Assembly: GCF_905147365.1 (NCBI RefSeq)
Contig: NC_056407.1
Span: 16,103,980-16,167,979 of the forward strand
Direction of reading: 5' to 3'
From: Aricia agestis
Lineage: Eukaryota; Arthropoda; Insecta; Lepidoptera; Lycaenidae
Length of the DNA: 64,000 nucleotides
In this document: one piece after another, positions 43,043 to 55,013 of the stretch
How positions within the stretch are numbered: position 1 is the stretch's first letter
How the letters are laid out: each line of letters begins with the position of its first letter
Made by a program: the position numbers and the translations under genes
Notes under the pieces: generated by a model
Database searches by the model: none
What the model saw: the letters and a program-made list of their open reading frames with translations, nothing else
What the model was told of the DNA's origin: nothing

Positions 43043-46000
43043 CTATATGTAGTCGGGGCTGGCGTATATGCCGATGTCGTAGCTCATGCCGCGGCCGCGC
43101 TCGCTCTTGAGGCGCAGGTTGGCGAAGGGGTAGCCCACGCCGCCCGCCGTTATGTTGATCGACGACTTGCTGTGCCAGTTGTCCAGCGCCTGGATACCCT
43201 GCACACAGAACACCCTCGATAATGAAGCTGCCGATAACACTCTAAACTTTGAAGAACTATTTATACTAGAGCACTCGATATTATGTAACCTAGGAGTTGG
43301 GTGTAAAGTTTAGGCCCTTGAGAATTTTCGCGGAGTAAAAGATTTTCTTTACCATCCATGGCTCTCATTTCACTCATGCCCGACTATATACCTAAATATA
43401 CCTACTGTTATCTTGTTTCCACAGCTATGCGATAGAGAGCGATAGCAATTTTTTCGTGCGGGAGAAAAGCAAGTAGGTCTATAAAGCAAGTAGGTATCGA
43501 TAAGTCAATGTATATCATGTAATATATCAGAGAAGTTGATTTCTAAGCAGATGGCGGACCTAAGTAATTTGGTTGCGTGGCTGCCTAGGAATCAATTTCC
43601 TCGGGTATACATTGGGATATGTAGGCGTTATAATAACACTCGGGTAGTAGGAATGCACATAAGTATGATGTAAGTAAACTATAATTGCATGTACCTACAC
43701 ATGTTTAAGGGAGGAGGGGGGGGCTCGGCAAATCTCACGTAATTTTTTTCTCAACAAAATAATACTATTTTGGTCCATTTCATCCAGATTGTACGTAATA
43801 TGCTTAAGATTTAATCGTAAGCGTAATCGTTATGCGATTAAGATCATTCACAAATTCGTTCGAAAGAAAATCTACTGACTGTACTCACCAGGGGGTAGGG
43901 GGGGGTCAAAAAATATAAAAAATAACACCTCACGTAATTTGTGGCCACCCCCTAAAATGGCTGTGGCTATGTAAAGACTAATGTTTGTAAACTTCGTTCG
44001 CACTGCAGTTTCTTTGAAACAACATCGTCTAGAATTTCTTAATACCTATATAATATACTAGCTGTTGCCCGCAACTTCGTCCGCGTTGATTTCAGTTTAT
44101 AGAGCGCGGTGTCAACAAAATTGGTATCAAAAGCTTTTATAAAAAAACCCTGGTACCCCTTAAATCAAAACAGCTGTGCAGTGTCAAGTGTGCACATAAT
44201 ATTTCATTTTTTTAAATTAAACTTTTTATTTTATGCCAAATTTTAAAGCTTATTTAGCCCCCCAATTACACAACTTTACCCATAAACTATTTATCATTGA
44301 TAGGTTTAAGGTTACGTCACTGCATAGATAAAGTACTGAGTTATTTAATAACGTAGAATAGAAATAACAATCGGAAAAAATCGGAACTTGAATGTAAGCA
44401 GTAAGATGATACCACCTCTTATAGAAAGACTTTTGAGCAAGCGTCAGCGCGATGTAGGAGACGCACGACGGCATCTATTATGAATTTTTGGAACTAACTT
44501 AATTTGAACAAATTTACGTATTTTCACCCCCTTACAACCCTTTTTTCCAGTAAAAAGTAGTTAGTAGCCTATGTCCTATCTCAGGCTTTAGACTATCTGT
44601 ATACAAAACTTCATTACAATCGGTTCGGTAGTTTTGGCGTGAAAGCGAGACAGACAGACAGAGATACTTTCGCATTTATAATATTAGCATAGATGAATTG
44701 TTGTTCTCATAAGAACAACAATTCATATAATTATTCACTTAGATTACGCTATACCTAGAACAAAAAAAAACCGACCAAGTGCGAGTTGGACTCGTCCATA
44801 TTATTTTTATGAAATTATATATATTCCGCAGCAGCAATAAAGTTTATTTTTATGAAATTAAAAGGTTTCATTTATTTTTATTAACCCCCGACAAAAAAGA
44901 GAGGTGTTAAAATTTTGACGTGTCTGTCTGTCTGTTTGTCTGTGTGTGTATCTGTCCGTGGCATCGTAGCATCCAAACGGATGGACCGATTTTGATCTAG
45001 TTTTTTTTGTTTGAAAGCTGACATGATCGAGAGTGTTCTTAGCTATAATTCATCATCGTCAGCCTGCTCAGTGCTGGACAATCAGGGGTTATCTGGTTCA
45101 TGAAAGGCCGTTAGCAACTTGTATTCGTTTAATGGGTTTTAAATTTCATTCTAGTTCGTAACATTTGTGAATATGCAATATACGTATACACATATTAATG
45201 GAAAGTTGACCAGGTGCTGCAGCATCACCTGGTAATCAATAGGATATCCAACTCCTCGCCAACTTAGAGCAGAGGTTTTGTGTTTGGGCTCATTTTAATT
45301 GCTACAACCAGTAAGAAGTAGATAGACAGTAAATATTTACATGCTGCTGCTGCAGCATCGCCTGGATTCAATAGGAGCCGAGCTCCGTATGAACCCAAAG
45401 TGGAGGAGGTGGAAAAGGACATTGATGGATGGTAATCAGTGGCGGCGTAGCATGGTTTGGCACCCGGGGCGGGTTTCTAGCACCCCCTAAATAAAACGAC
45501 AATTAATACTAAATGTGCTTACATTTACATGACTTTATTTCACTAAAATGTGTGATTACATTATCAAAAATTTACTTTCAGCGGGGCTAAAATGGTCACA
45601 TTTAGCAATTCCTCTCAATCAATTCAGCAAATGAATTGTGAAAACTGTCAAACTGACAAATGTCAAATCAGTACAAAAATACAGAAATGAATTGCAAGCA
45701 AAGTTGCATTTTGCGATTTTAGAAAAATGAATCATAATATGATTCATATCATGATTCTTCAAAGCGACCATTTTAGCCCCGCCGGTCTTTTCAATCTATA
45801 CTAATATTAAAAAGCGGAAGAGTTTGTTTGTTTGTTTGAACGCGCTATTACTCAGGACCTACTGGTCCGATTTGAAAAATTCTTTCAGTGTTAGATAGCA
45901 CATTTATCGTGAAAATCTATATATATTTTATCACGCTAAGACTTATAGGAGCGAAGAAATAGAGGAAAATTTAGAAAAAACGGAGGGAAATTATTTGAAA

Positions 46001-48110
46001 GGGCTTATTTGAACCCCTTATCTCAGGAACTAGGCTATAGGCGATATTTTTATAAAAGAGACGTAACTGTTGACGTAAGCAGAGTTTTAGGTTGAACAAC
46101 ACTAAAATATGTAATTATAATGTCATCCATCGCTTTGTAACGATGCTCTATATTTTCTTAATCTGTCAAGACATTCTAACATAGCTCTCTGCAACTCTTC
46201 TGGCTAGCATAAATTGACCCTAAGCTGCACGAGTGAGTTGTCACCCCTTGATACTAGGCACCCGGGGCGGACCGCCCCCCCCCCCCCTTACGCCGCCACT
46301 GCTGGTAATTACGTTGATAGGAATTATAAATTAAGAAATTAAAAAAAACCCCCGCCAAACAACTTTAAAAAGTAATGAAATAATATTTACTGCCTTTAAG
46401 TTCAAATAATTCCTAACTTGTGTAAAGTAATATTTTAGTCCATAATTGTTGTCAAGGTGTGTCGGGGGACCGCTAATGTAGATGTTTGATTTGAGATTTA
46501 ACATATTAACATTATAGTTTAAGGATCAGTTCACAGCGAACCGAATGGAGATAATCAGCGACTTGGCGGTTGTAGGTTGTAGTTTACTTGGCGGTCCCCC
46601 GACACACCGTGACAACAATTATGGACTAAAATATTATTACTTTACACAAGTTAGGAATTATTTGAACTTAAAGGCAGTAAATATTATTTCAATAAGTACT
46701 TTTTAAAGTTGTTTGGCGGGGTTTTTTTTTTAATTTCTTATTTATGTCACACCTGAATGATTTGAATCATAAGAAACAAGATCAAATTTTAAATGAGATT
46801 TCCTACAATAGATATGTTGTACATAGCTATTGCCCATTATTATCTTTACAGAGTGTAAGCTGTGTAGTGTGTACTGGGATTAGGGTTGCCATCTTGTTTG
46901 GCAAGAAATAAAGTATATTCAGATGTCTGAAGTATTTTCAACAGTATTTTAGTAAAATGAACAGTACGATCGAGGAATTAATTAGAGCTTCTGTCAAAAC
47001 TAACTTGAAATTTTAAAAAAAGTCTGAGCGTCTTGGTTTAATACGCCAGAATAAAGTGTTGACATTTTGATGCTGAAAACAGTATTTTGTATACCTACTT
47101 TATTTTTCTTCAACAGTAAAAAGTATAATTTAATGAAAAACAGTATAATACTGTTTAAAACAGTATGGTTGGCAACCCTAACTGGGATAGTGTGCACTGT
47201 GCAGTGATTCGCGAGGTCGTAGGGCAGTGGCGCAATTTCAGCTGTTATCACTCACGAAAGACAAGAAAGGGCTCATTTTAATTCTTTTAGTTTTTTTTTA
47301 TAAAATAAGGAGGCAAACGAGCAAACGGGTCTCCTGATGGAAAGCAACTACCGTCGCCCATGGACACTCGCAACATCACAAGAGCTGCAGGTGCGTTGCT
47401 TTTTTTCTTTATTTCTGCCCACAACATGTACCACGTGTAGTTTAACTGTTTACAATTTACCTACATGGATTCTACACGGTCTACGTTAGAGATTATAGAG
47501 TACATTCGGTGATACAAGTCCATTTCCAAAAGTTAACTTAATGTTATTTTTACAATATATCATTTGGCTTTTGATAATGTACCTACGTCCTACAGTCATC
47601 TGTCGTCTTGTCGAAGAGTTTTATATTTTGTGGAAACTACAACGCTTGTAATTTTTACTCCCAACCAAAAGAATTGTTTCATGTTCGTAATCGTTCATGG
47701 CATTGTAACTCCTAAATTATAGATTAACCGATTTTGATATTCGTCAGAATATGCTCCTTGTGTATTTTTATTTGACAACATAAACAAGGAAAGACCGATC
47801 CTTAATCTTTGTTGGTTATTTTTAAGCACGATATCAACCTCAACCTATGGACTTAAGAAATAGGATATCAAGATCCACGTCTTGACGTATCGATATAGGT
47901 TTCAAAGTACCTACTCACCGCGATAGGGCGATTATTCGGTGACGTATAGAAGTACTGCTTGACTCTCTTCATGAAGGGTATGGCGTTGTACTCCACCCGC
48001 TCGTGGTGCACCTCCACCACGCGGTTCGCCACGTTACCCACCACCAGGTGGTCGCCGCTCCCACACGCCACCACCACCGATAACACGGCTACGGCTAGAG
48101 CGGCCCGCAT
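43043..48110 (-). CDS. MBF2-family secreted protein
   Basis: Two exons, 48110-47919 (64 codons, phase 0) and 43198-43043 (51 codons plus stop TAG), give 115 residues; donor GTGAGT and acceptor TGTGTGCAG. Residues 1-19 (MRAALAVAVLSVVVACGSG) form a clear signal peptide. The mature part has VVGNVANRVVEVHHERVEYN and then the family signature ITAGGVGYPFANLRLKSERG with a final YDIGIYA. This matches the insect MBF2 family, named after a Bombyx transcriptional co-activator of FTZ-F1. The signal peptide argues that this member is exported instead, and I infer no molecular role. The 4.7-kb intron is almost entirely transposons and is far longer than the 348-nt coding sequence. No AATAAA was found close downstream. 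Confidence 0.85.
43527..43612. mobile_element. short family A MITE relative
   Basis: ATCAGAGAAGTTGATTTCTA at the left and AATCAATTTCCTCGGGTATAC at the right resemble the ends of 6486..7275 with most of the middle lost. It lies in the MBF2 intron. Confidence 0.6.
44058..44693 (-). mobile_element. Lep1-type Helitron with a hairpin at its 5' end
   Basis: It runs from CTAGCTGTTGCCCGCAACTT to TTAGCATAGA, inverse orientation. Immediately beyond it, 44693-44707 and 44712-44726 form a perfect 15-bp hairpin. A short piece of the GTGCGAGTTGGACTCG repeat follows at 44770. Confidence 0.8.
45437..46301. mobile_element. 865-bp hAT-like element in MBF2 intron
   Basis: The ends CAGTGGCGGCGTA and TACGCCGCCACTG are exact complements, and inner CACCCGGGGCGG repeats at both sides. 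The flanking 8-mers ATGGTAAT and CTGGTAAT match at 7 of 8. The interior has no transposase. A Helitron-like 5' end (TCTATACTAATATTAAAAAG) starts near 45796 inside it. Confidence 0.85.
46331..46741. repeat. long inverted repeat (foldback), arms about 145 bp
   Basis: The left arm from TTAAGAAATTAAAA and CCCGCCAAACAACTTTAAAA to GTGTGTCGGGGGACCGC pairs with the right arm from GCGGTCCCCCGACACAC back to AATTTCTTA. The spacer is about 118 bp. Small differences separate the arms, so they are not an assembly mirror. Confidence 0.9.
46881..47180. mobile_element. 300-bp hAT-like MITE, perfect 8-bp target duplication
   Basis: The termini TAGGGTTGCCA and TGGCAACCCTA are flanked by ACTGGGAT on both sides (46873-46880 and 47181-47188). 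The interior is AT-rich and non-coding. It is in the MBF2 intron. Confidence 0.9.
47288..47402 (-). mobile_element. SINE/LINE-tail retroposon fragment
   Basis: It shares AACGGGTCTCCTGATGGAAA and CCGTCGCCCATGGACACTCG with 61385..61725. The T-run at its left is the inverted poly-A tail. Confidence 0.7.
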
Positions 48111-48152
48111 GGTTGACAGGTACCGAGTGAAGCTTCTACCGGGTTTAGCACT

Positions 48153-48188
48153 ACTGCTAAGTAAGTATACTGCGGCCTAACTATATCG
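48153..48188 (-). promoter_or_regulatory. candidate core promoter of the MBF2-family gene
   Basis: On the minus strand GATATAG (about 48187-48181) lies about 29 bp before an arthropod-initiator-like GCAGTAG (A at 48155). This would give a 5' UTR of about 45 nt before the ATG at 48110. Confidence 0.3.
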
Positions 48189-50593
48189 CTTTGTGTTTCG
48201 CGTCAAGTTAGCTCGAAGTTCGGAGAGTTAATACGAGCTGTTCGGTTTACGAAAAGGTCGAGTTTATCTAAGGTTACGCGGTGGCAATACGGCGTGGTTT
48301 TCTAGGACGTATGCTGAACTTGTGAGTGGGCTGGTAAAATATTCATTATGCATTAAAGCAATTGTTACGAGAGAACTAGCAAATAAAATAGGATTTGTTA
48401 ATTTTCCTATCTGCGGATACCGTACATTTTATAATAAGTATACTAGCTTTTAGAAATCACATAGGTAGAGGTACTGCAAATACATAGGTAATAATAGTCA
48501 AAATTTTATACATGATGACAGACTCGTCCTAGGTAAGTATCTCTATTGTATCTCTTTATAAAAATAATTCCCGTTACTAGTTAAAATATTTACACATAAC
48601 TTATTATCTTAGGCTCAATTTAGTATTTACATCGCCGCGGAATGGAAGCTTCAATTTTGCCTCATGATGCGGGATTTGGCACCGGAGAATTCCGAGGAAG
48701 ACGCGCGTTCAATTTTTTGGCTTGTATTTAACTTGTGTGTTTTACTGTTGATATAAAATGTATTGTGCTATATTATGCAGTTTCTTTGCAAAAAGTTGGT
48801 TCCATTCCATTCCGCGCCACTATAAATTGAGTATAAGTCTTCGTCTGGTACGTTCATAGGTTAGCTGCTGTGAATAAGAAACCGATTCGCTATGTGAATA
48901 TCTTCAACTTTAATTGCAAGAGGCTACAACTCTACCAATACTTAACGGGACAGGACAGTCGGGCATAAGCAATACATTATGGTCACCGTACAATAAGTGT
49001 GTATTGTGTGGTATGCCGTATGCATATCGGCTTCCAATGATCTAATCAGGGCCGCGGGACAAACTTTGAATCATCGCCGGCCATGTTGGTTGCCTTATGC
49101 GTATTTTCCGAGTATTGTTGTTCTTATAACATACTAGATGACGCCCGCAACTCCGTTGCTCCAAAGTTTATTTATTGCGCTTGATCCTTTCCCGGGACTC
49201 ATAGAATCACCATACCGAAGTTTAGCAAAATCGCTTCAGTTTACCGTGAAGAGGTAATAGAACTAATAGACAGACACATATCTAGCGCATTTATAATTTT
49301 AGTATGGAAGTATGTATTTTATCTTATGCGAACCCAACATGGAAATGTTACAATTTAATTTTATGATAAGTTTTGCAATGTACTGCATTCTTGTGAATAA
49401 AGAATTATGAATTATGAATGACATTAGCTAGAGTAAAATAGTAACATTCCTTAGTACGAATCTGAAAGTAAAGTAAAGTACGAAAAGAAGTTACAATAGG
49501 TAATTAACAACAACAATAAAATCCATGTAAAAATATTTTATATTCTTATGATCGCAGTTAGTATCTAATATGAAACATCGATACATCAGTCTTATTCATA
49601 ATCCGGGAGTTGACAACTTTTTAAAAATAGTTTTAAGCGCTTCAGTTGTTGGTAAATTAATATTTTATTCATTATTTTAAATACTGAATTCAAAATATGT
49701 CACAAAAACGCGGCATTATGGTCACGTGCTCACGTGTGACGTCATCGTACATGAAACAAAACCGTAGACAGAGCAAAAGTGAGTAAGCTAACAACTGTCA
49801 ATTTTCTTTGACACTGAACGATGACGTCACTGCTTCAGATTGGCGTTTCCAATCACGTGACTTACAGTTAATAAATCCAATTTTTATCACTGTAAAATAA
49901 AATAAATCAATAATTATTTTTTCGTTATTTGTTTTTAGAGTTTAAGTCTATAAAATTTAATAATTATTTTTAAATTTTAAACATACTGTCAACTCCCGGA
50001 TTCTATGCTAATCAGTCAGTACTATGTCCTAGACAAAAAAGTTAGCGCAGGAAATCCTTTATCATGCAATAACCGTACATTTTGGGGTAACAAAAACTAT
50101 CCTATGTCCTGGAACTCCAATTTATATCTTCCTACCAAGTTTCATCCAAATCGGTTCAACGCTTAAATGTAGACTTTTGCATTCTACTCTCAAGTATGTA
50201 CTCATTAAAGGAACATACTTGATAGTAGAATGCAAAACGCAGTACATTAACAGTTCGCCGGCAGGCCGCCGCCCGCCGCCTGGCAGTTAATAAGAAAAGA
50301 GCACAGACTCACAGTTCCCCTGACGATTTTGTATCGACGGTCAATGACTGTCAGGCAGCCTGCCAACCAGAGCCTGCAGGCGGACTGTCAATGTGTGGGA
50401 CCCTTAAGTCTGTAAAATTTGGCATGGAGATGCCAAATCTTTTGGGTCCCGACACTCAGGATAGGACATTTTATTTAGGCGCAATAAAGTTGCGGCAACT
50501 AAGCATCGCCTAGTAACCTGGCGAGCGTGTACAGACAGCTAACATACATCTGACAATAACCACCAACCACATTCATTAACTTATACTAGAAGT
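48189..50593. other. intergenic between MBF2-family gene and TEX9-like gene
   Basis: An inverted-repeat element is likely at 49600-50002 (AATCCGGGAGTTGACA and TGTCAACTCCCGGATT). A hairpin pairs TGCATTCTACTCTCAAGTAT near 50178 with ATACTTGATAGTAGAATGCA near 50215. 48605-48840 has weak CTCAATTTA-type terminal repeats. I see no gene. Confidence 0.5.
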
Positions 50594-52628
50594 CTAGAAG
50601 TCCTGCGTGAGGAACTCGTTGTAGTCCTTCTCCAGGCTACCCAGGGCTGAGCTGGCGGCGGTGAGCGCGAGCTGCCGGCGTAGGTTGGCGACGAGGCGCG
50701 CCTGCCGCTCCACCGTGGTCTGCAGGTGGCGCAGGCGCTGCTGCTGCTGCGCCGCCGCCGCCCGCGCCGCCGTCTCCGACGCTCGGGATGTATCGCGGTA
50801 CTCCTGGGAGTTGTGGTGGTTGTTAGGTTGTAGGTTCGGGTAGAGGAAATCTGTCTTCATTTTTAGGTAGAGATGGTAGAGAATGGCGTATACAGCATGA
50901 CTGGTGAGACATGTTCAATACTCGAGGACGTGATATTTGGCTATTATATTAGTTGAAAAAAATAATATCAATTGATCAATTGAGTAAATGTAGCTTAAAG
51001 TTTAATAATTATTTACCCAACGCATGGACACAGCGCGCGGGACCAGTAGCGCGCGGCGCGGGGCGCACGCAGCCGCGCCTGCCGCATAGTAATTTACTAA
51101 GTGTCCATGATTCATTTATTTAAAGGGAAATTTGGTAAAAAATCAAGTACCTTATTTTATTACATACTTAATTATAATGAGAATTGAGTACGGAGTACTT
51201 TCCTTAAGTATTGATCATGTCTGCTCATGCTCATGTCATGCTGTGTATAATAATTAATAACAAAAAATATTAATAACGGAAGGATGCGTCCACAATAAGT
51301 AACAGATTACAGCAAAACCATTCATATAGTAGCGCATAACAATCTTCGCATTTTATGTGGTACGTGGACATTCTGATACTTACTTATGTACGCATGATTC
51401 TAGTGTTCAACTATACAGAATAGCGCAAGTTTTGTTCATACTTGATGTTTGAATCCCCCTCCCTCCCTATGTAAAATACCGAAACTTACTTTACTAGATC
51501 CCTTTTATTGCCGGGAGCATTTAACTAGCCGTTAACTTTAGCCAAAACAATGTGGCATGGAATTTTAAAGGAGGTGTGGAAATATACGTGGCGGCCGAGA
51601 AGAAAGATTTTCCGATCGAGCGAGGTGTTATGCTCGCCGCTCGGTCTGGCCGAAGCCCACGTGATTGATTTCGGCTGACCTATATAAACACTACTTTTTG
51701 TTAGTAAGGTTGAAAAATGTAATCACCATTGTCTAATTATCCGCGTGAATCTTCGCGAAAATTCGATCTATCAAATCATCCTACGACATATAATATATCG
51801 ACGCACTTAGTAAACTTCGATATTTCGACGCAGGAATGTGGCGCTAATGCCTTATACCACTATTATCGCCACATTCCTGCGTCGCACTATGTGAGTTTAC
51901 TAAGTGCGTCGGTATGTATGTTATATGCGGCGATACGTGGTATACGTGGATACCGCCACAGAGGTATGTCATAACTCATAAGTTCTGTGCCTTTTTCTAT
52001 AGTATTATACACTACATCCGCATCAAGTAGCAGCCCACCTTCTCCGCGGCGGCAGCAGCCTGCAGCTGTTGTCGGAGCGCGGCTACTTGGTCCTCGTGCT
52101 GGGCGGCGCGCGCCTCCAGCCCACCGCACCGCGCCCGAGCCCGCTTCACCTCCACAGACAGACTTTCGCAGGCGGCACGGCTGTCCCGCAGCTGCTTGTC
52201 TCTCTCCTGTCAAATGAGTTTTATGGCGGCCGTACACACTCGTCGACAGGCCGAGCGCGAGTGTGTACAGGGCGCTCTCGTCCCCGGTACGGTAGTCTCA
52301 CACGGAGAGGAATATTGTTTTACGAATAGGTTACTAGACAACTCTTTCTGGAAGGTCTACAGTGCCCACCAGTAAAAATAGCAACATAATATTAAAGGTA
52401 TTTCGTCGCAGGAAGCTAGGCGCACCGCACAGGTAGAAATTCAGACTTTGGCAATGAATTTTGAATCGCAGTTTTTATAATGCAGTGGCTTCAAACAATC
52501 TCGTTGTGAACTGAGGCCTAGATAGGCTATTAACAAATAATTTTACAGTTTACTACATATTAATACTGCACGAAGCTTTAAGATTTTAAAAGCCGTACCC
52601 TGAGACATTTGGGCAGTGCCGAATTTCT

Positions 52629-52704
<76 letters not shown>

Positions 52705-52764
52705 GAATATGAATATATAGTATGAATATTCGCCAAAAGATGTCAGGAAGAGTCATATTTTTCA

Positions 52765-52834
<70 letters not shown>

Positions 52835-55013
52835 TGAAAAATATGACTCTTCCTGACATCTTTTGGCGAATATTCATACTATTTTGTGAGCAACTAATTG
52901 CTTTAAATATAGAATTGCTCGTTTACAGATATAACATTTTAACGATGTAAGTGACAGCCGAAAAGGTAGACCTTCCGACTGAGCGAGATCGCATGCTCAG
53001 TCAGGCCGAAGCCCATTGACGTCATTTCAGACATTGTATATAATATCATGCCGTTTTCCGAAACTTCGATAGCGCGATGTAGGACTGTGAGACTTATTGT
53101 GGGTACCGCCACAATATCATATAGCAGTAACAGCACATCACTTACATCGAGTTTGTTCTGCAGCAGCTGGCACTTGGCGCGGGCGGCGACGGCGTCGGCG
53201 CGGGCGGCGTGGGCGGCGCCCTGCAGCTCCAGCCGCCCGCCCTCCAGCTCCGCCAGCTGACGCATTTGCGCCGAGCACTGCCGGCTCTGAGGACCACGAG
53301 ATTCTTATTACTTATTAGATTTTCGTACTCGACATCACCTTTTCGAAACTTGTCATTTTATGAAGAATCTCTATATGTATCAATACTAATATTATCTATA
53401 TATTAATACGTGAGCCAAAAACTTTGTATCCCTTTTGACGAAAAATAGGGAAACGTAGGTGAATGAAATTTTGCACAGTTATAGTTTATATGGTGAAGGA
53501 GTGCATCGAGCTAATATTATTTTGAAATTATGCTTTTGTCACACATTTTTTTAACAAATAAAACATTACACACGCTACAACACGCACACTCAAGAAGACG
53601 ACAGATTTTTGAGTGACAAACCTATACATACAAATTATACTCTTTTATTTATTGAAACTAAGGTCGAATTTCGACCATTGGGCGATCTCTAGTAAATATG
53701 AAAGGGTGACTGTCGGTTGCCTTATCTTTTTATGCCTGAACCGCTGAACCTATTACCATGCACATTTTCAAAATTTAGCTCAAGTGCTCTTAGTTCTAGT
53801 AGTCTTTCTTCGTAAACTAGCCATAGTATTTTGAGATATTTTGACAGACAAGAGAAATGTAGAAATTCTTACCTTTATATTAATATTTTCCTTCAGCTTG
53901 TCTATTTGCTCTTGTAACAGTTTCACTTTACTTGCCAGACACTTGCAGACACTCTCCACATTTATTTTCTCTGAAAACATATTATTATTGTTTTAAAAAA
54001 AATTTAAACCAACTTTCAAGGTAAAAACAATAATAATAAGAACTAAAAAGTATTAAATAATTCTTACTCTTTAATAGAGCCTTTTTAAGAATTCGTCTAA
54101 ATCTGAACTATTTCCGTACATAAAATGTAGGGGCGAGGACCCCTACACTACAACGATGGGCAGAAAGGAAACTGGGGTTACCTGGTGGCTGAGACAATAC
54201 GCTATTTCTATTTCTATTATCTAATTTAATTGTGAGTTCAGTCAATGACCAATGTCAAAATAAATTTAAATCATTTTGTTATCCAAAATAAAGTTTTTAT
54301 AACTAGTTATTTCATTAACTGTAAATCAAATCATTTATTTTCATGAAAATAAATACGTAATGATTATGATTACGACAACACACCTTTTGTAAATGACTGC
54401 GGGAGGATGTCATCCTTCACACTAATAGAAACAAAAGCATACAAAAACTCCAGGTCTCTGTTGGGGGACAAGGAGCAGCAATGGCACTGCTTCTCACTCA
54501 AACAAACTGTCTGTAGCCCATCACTTTTGTCTATGTTTCCGTTGGGCTTTTTTAGTCCTCTTGGCTTTTTGACTGTCTGTTTAGGAGTTAGTGTTTTAGA
54601 AGTCTCACTAGACCCTTTGGATGTAGTGGAGGAAGAATCGCATTTATGCTTTGTAGGATTGCTGAATCTCGGACTCAGTTTTAAATTGCAAGAAAAATCA
54701 GAGAATATGTCTTTCTTGGCCTGCAAAGTGGTTAATAAAATAAATTTTGTTTTAATATACTTAGTTTAGTTGTAATACCATCAATATAATATGTTATTAA
54801 GCTACAGCTTAAAAAGCGAATGCATTTGTTACGAACTGTGCGATTCACATTACTACAGCATTTTCATAGAATATAACTAATTTATATAGTATAACTTTTG
54901 ATATTCACCATAGCATTCTCAATTTCTTTCATTAATATTTCTGTTTTCTTTTCCAGTTGCTTGTTGAGCTTCTTGAATTCATTTTCACGTTCCAAAAGGC
55001 TTACAGAGTCCAT
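50594..55013 (-). CDS. TEX9: TEX9-like coiled-coil protein
   Basis: Six coding exons in transcript order: 55013-54909, 54720-54384, 53970-53873, 53286-53146, 52206-52039 and 50803-50594 (stop TAG 50594-50596). Phases match and 1059 nt gives 352 residues, against about 390 in mammals. The N-terminus LLERENEFKKLNKQLEKKTE followed by EILMKEIE corresponds to the conserved start of Testis-expressed protein 9. Residues 36-147 are a low-complexity Lys/Ser-rich stretch with CHCC. From about 148 to 335 it is heptad-like coiled coil (LQEQIDKLKENINIK, AKCQLLQNKLD, VEVKRARARCGGLEARAAQ, RQLALTAASSALGSLEKDYN). The end EKDYNEFLTQDF parallels the TEX9 C-terminus. The ATG is the first after an in-frame stop. 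Family: ciliary/testis-enriched coiled coil; molecular function unknown. An additional small phase-0 exon could be missed between 50803 and 52039. Confidence 0.8.
51579..51911. repeat. inverted-repeat elements in TEX9 intron
   Basis: 51799-51911 pairs CGACGCACTTAGTAAACT with AGTTTACTAAGTGCGTCG and CGACGCAGGAATGTGGCG with CGCCACATTCCTGCGTCG. 51595-51680 (GAGCGAGGTGTTATGCTCGC, then TGGCCGAAGCCCA) has a diverged partner at 52960-53020. Both look like MITE remnants. Confidence 0.65.
52224..52297. mobile_element. truncated MITE next to TEX9 exon 5 acceptor
   Basis: It matches the left half of 16204..16364 (CGTCGACAGGCCGAGCGCGA and GTGTGTACAGGGCGCTCTCG) after the same TTA. The right terminal repeat is lost. 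It starts 17 bp from the exon edge at 52206. Confidence 0.75.
52635..52882. repeat. (TA)n microsatellite and 166-bp perfect palindrome
   Basis: 52717-52882 is a perfect palindrome: 54-bp unique arms (core CGCCAAAAGATGTCAGGAAG) around a pure TA core at 52771-52828. A second TA run of about 65 bp precedes it from 52635. It lies in TEX9 intron 4. Confidence 0.9.
53395..53692 (+). mobile_element. Helitron-like family 2, short copy
   Basis: The ends TCTATATATTAATACGTGAG and CATTGGGCGATCTCTAG are intact while the middle is deleted relative to 11709..12199. It starts 109 bp upstream (transcript sense) of TEX9 exon 4. Confidence 0.8.
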
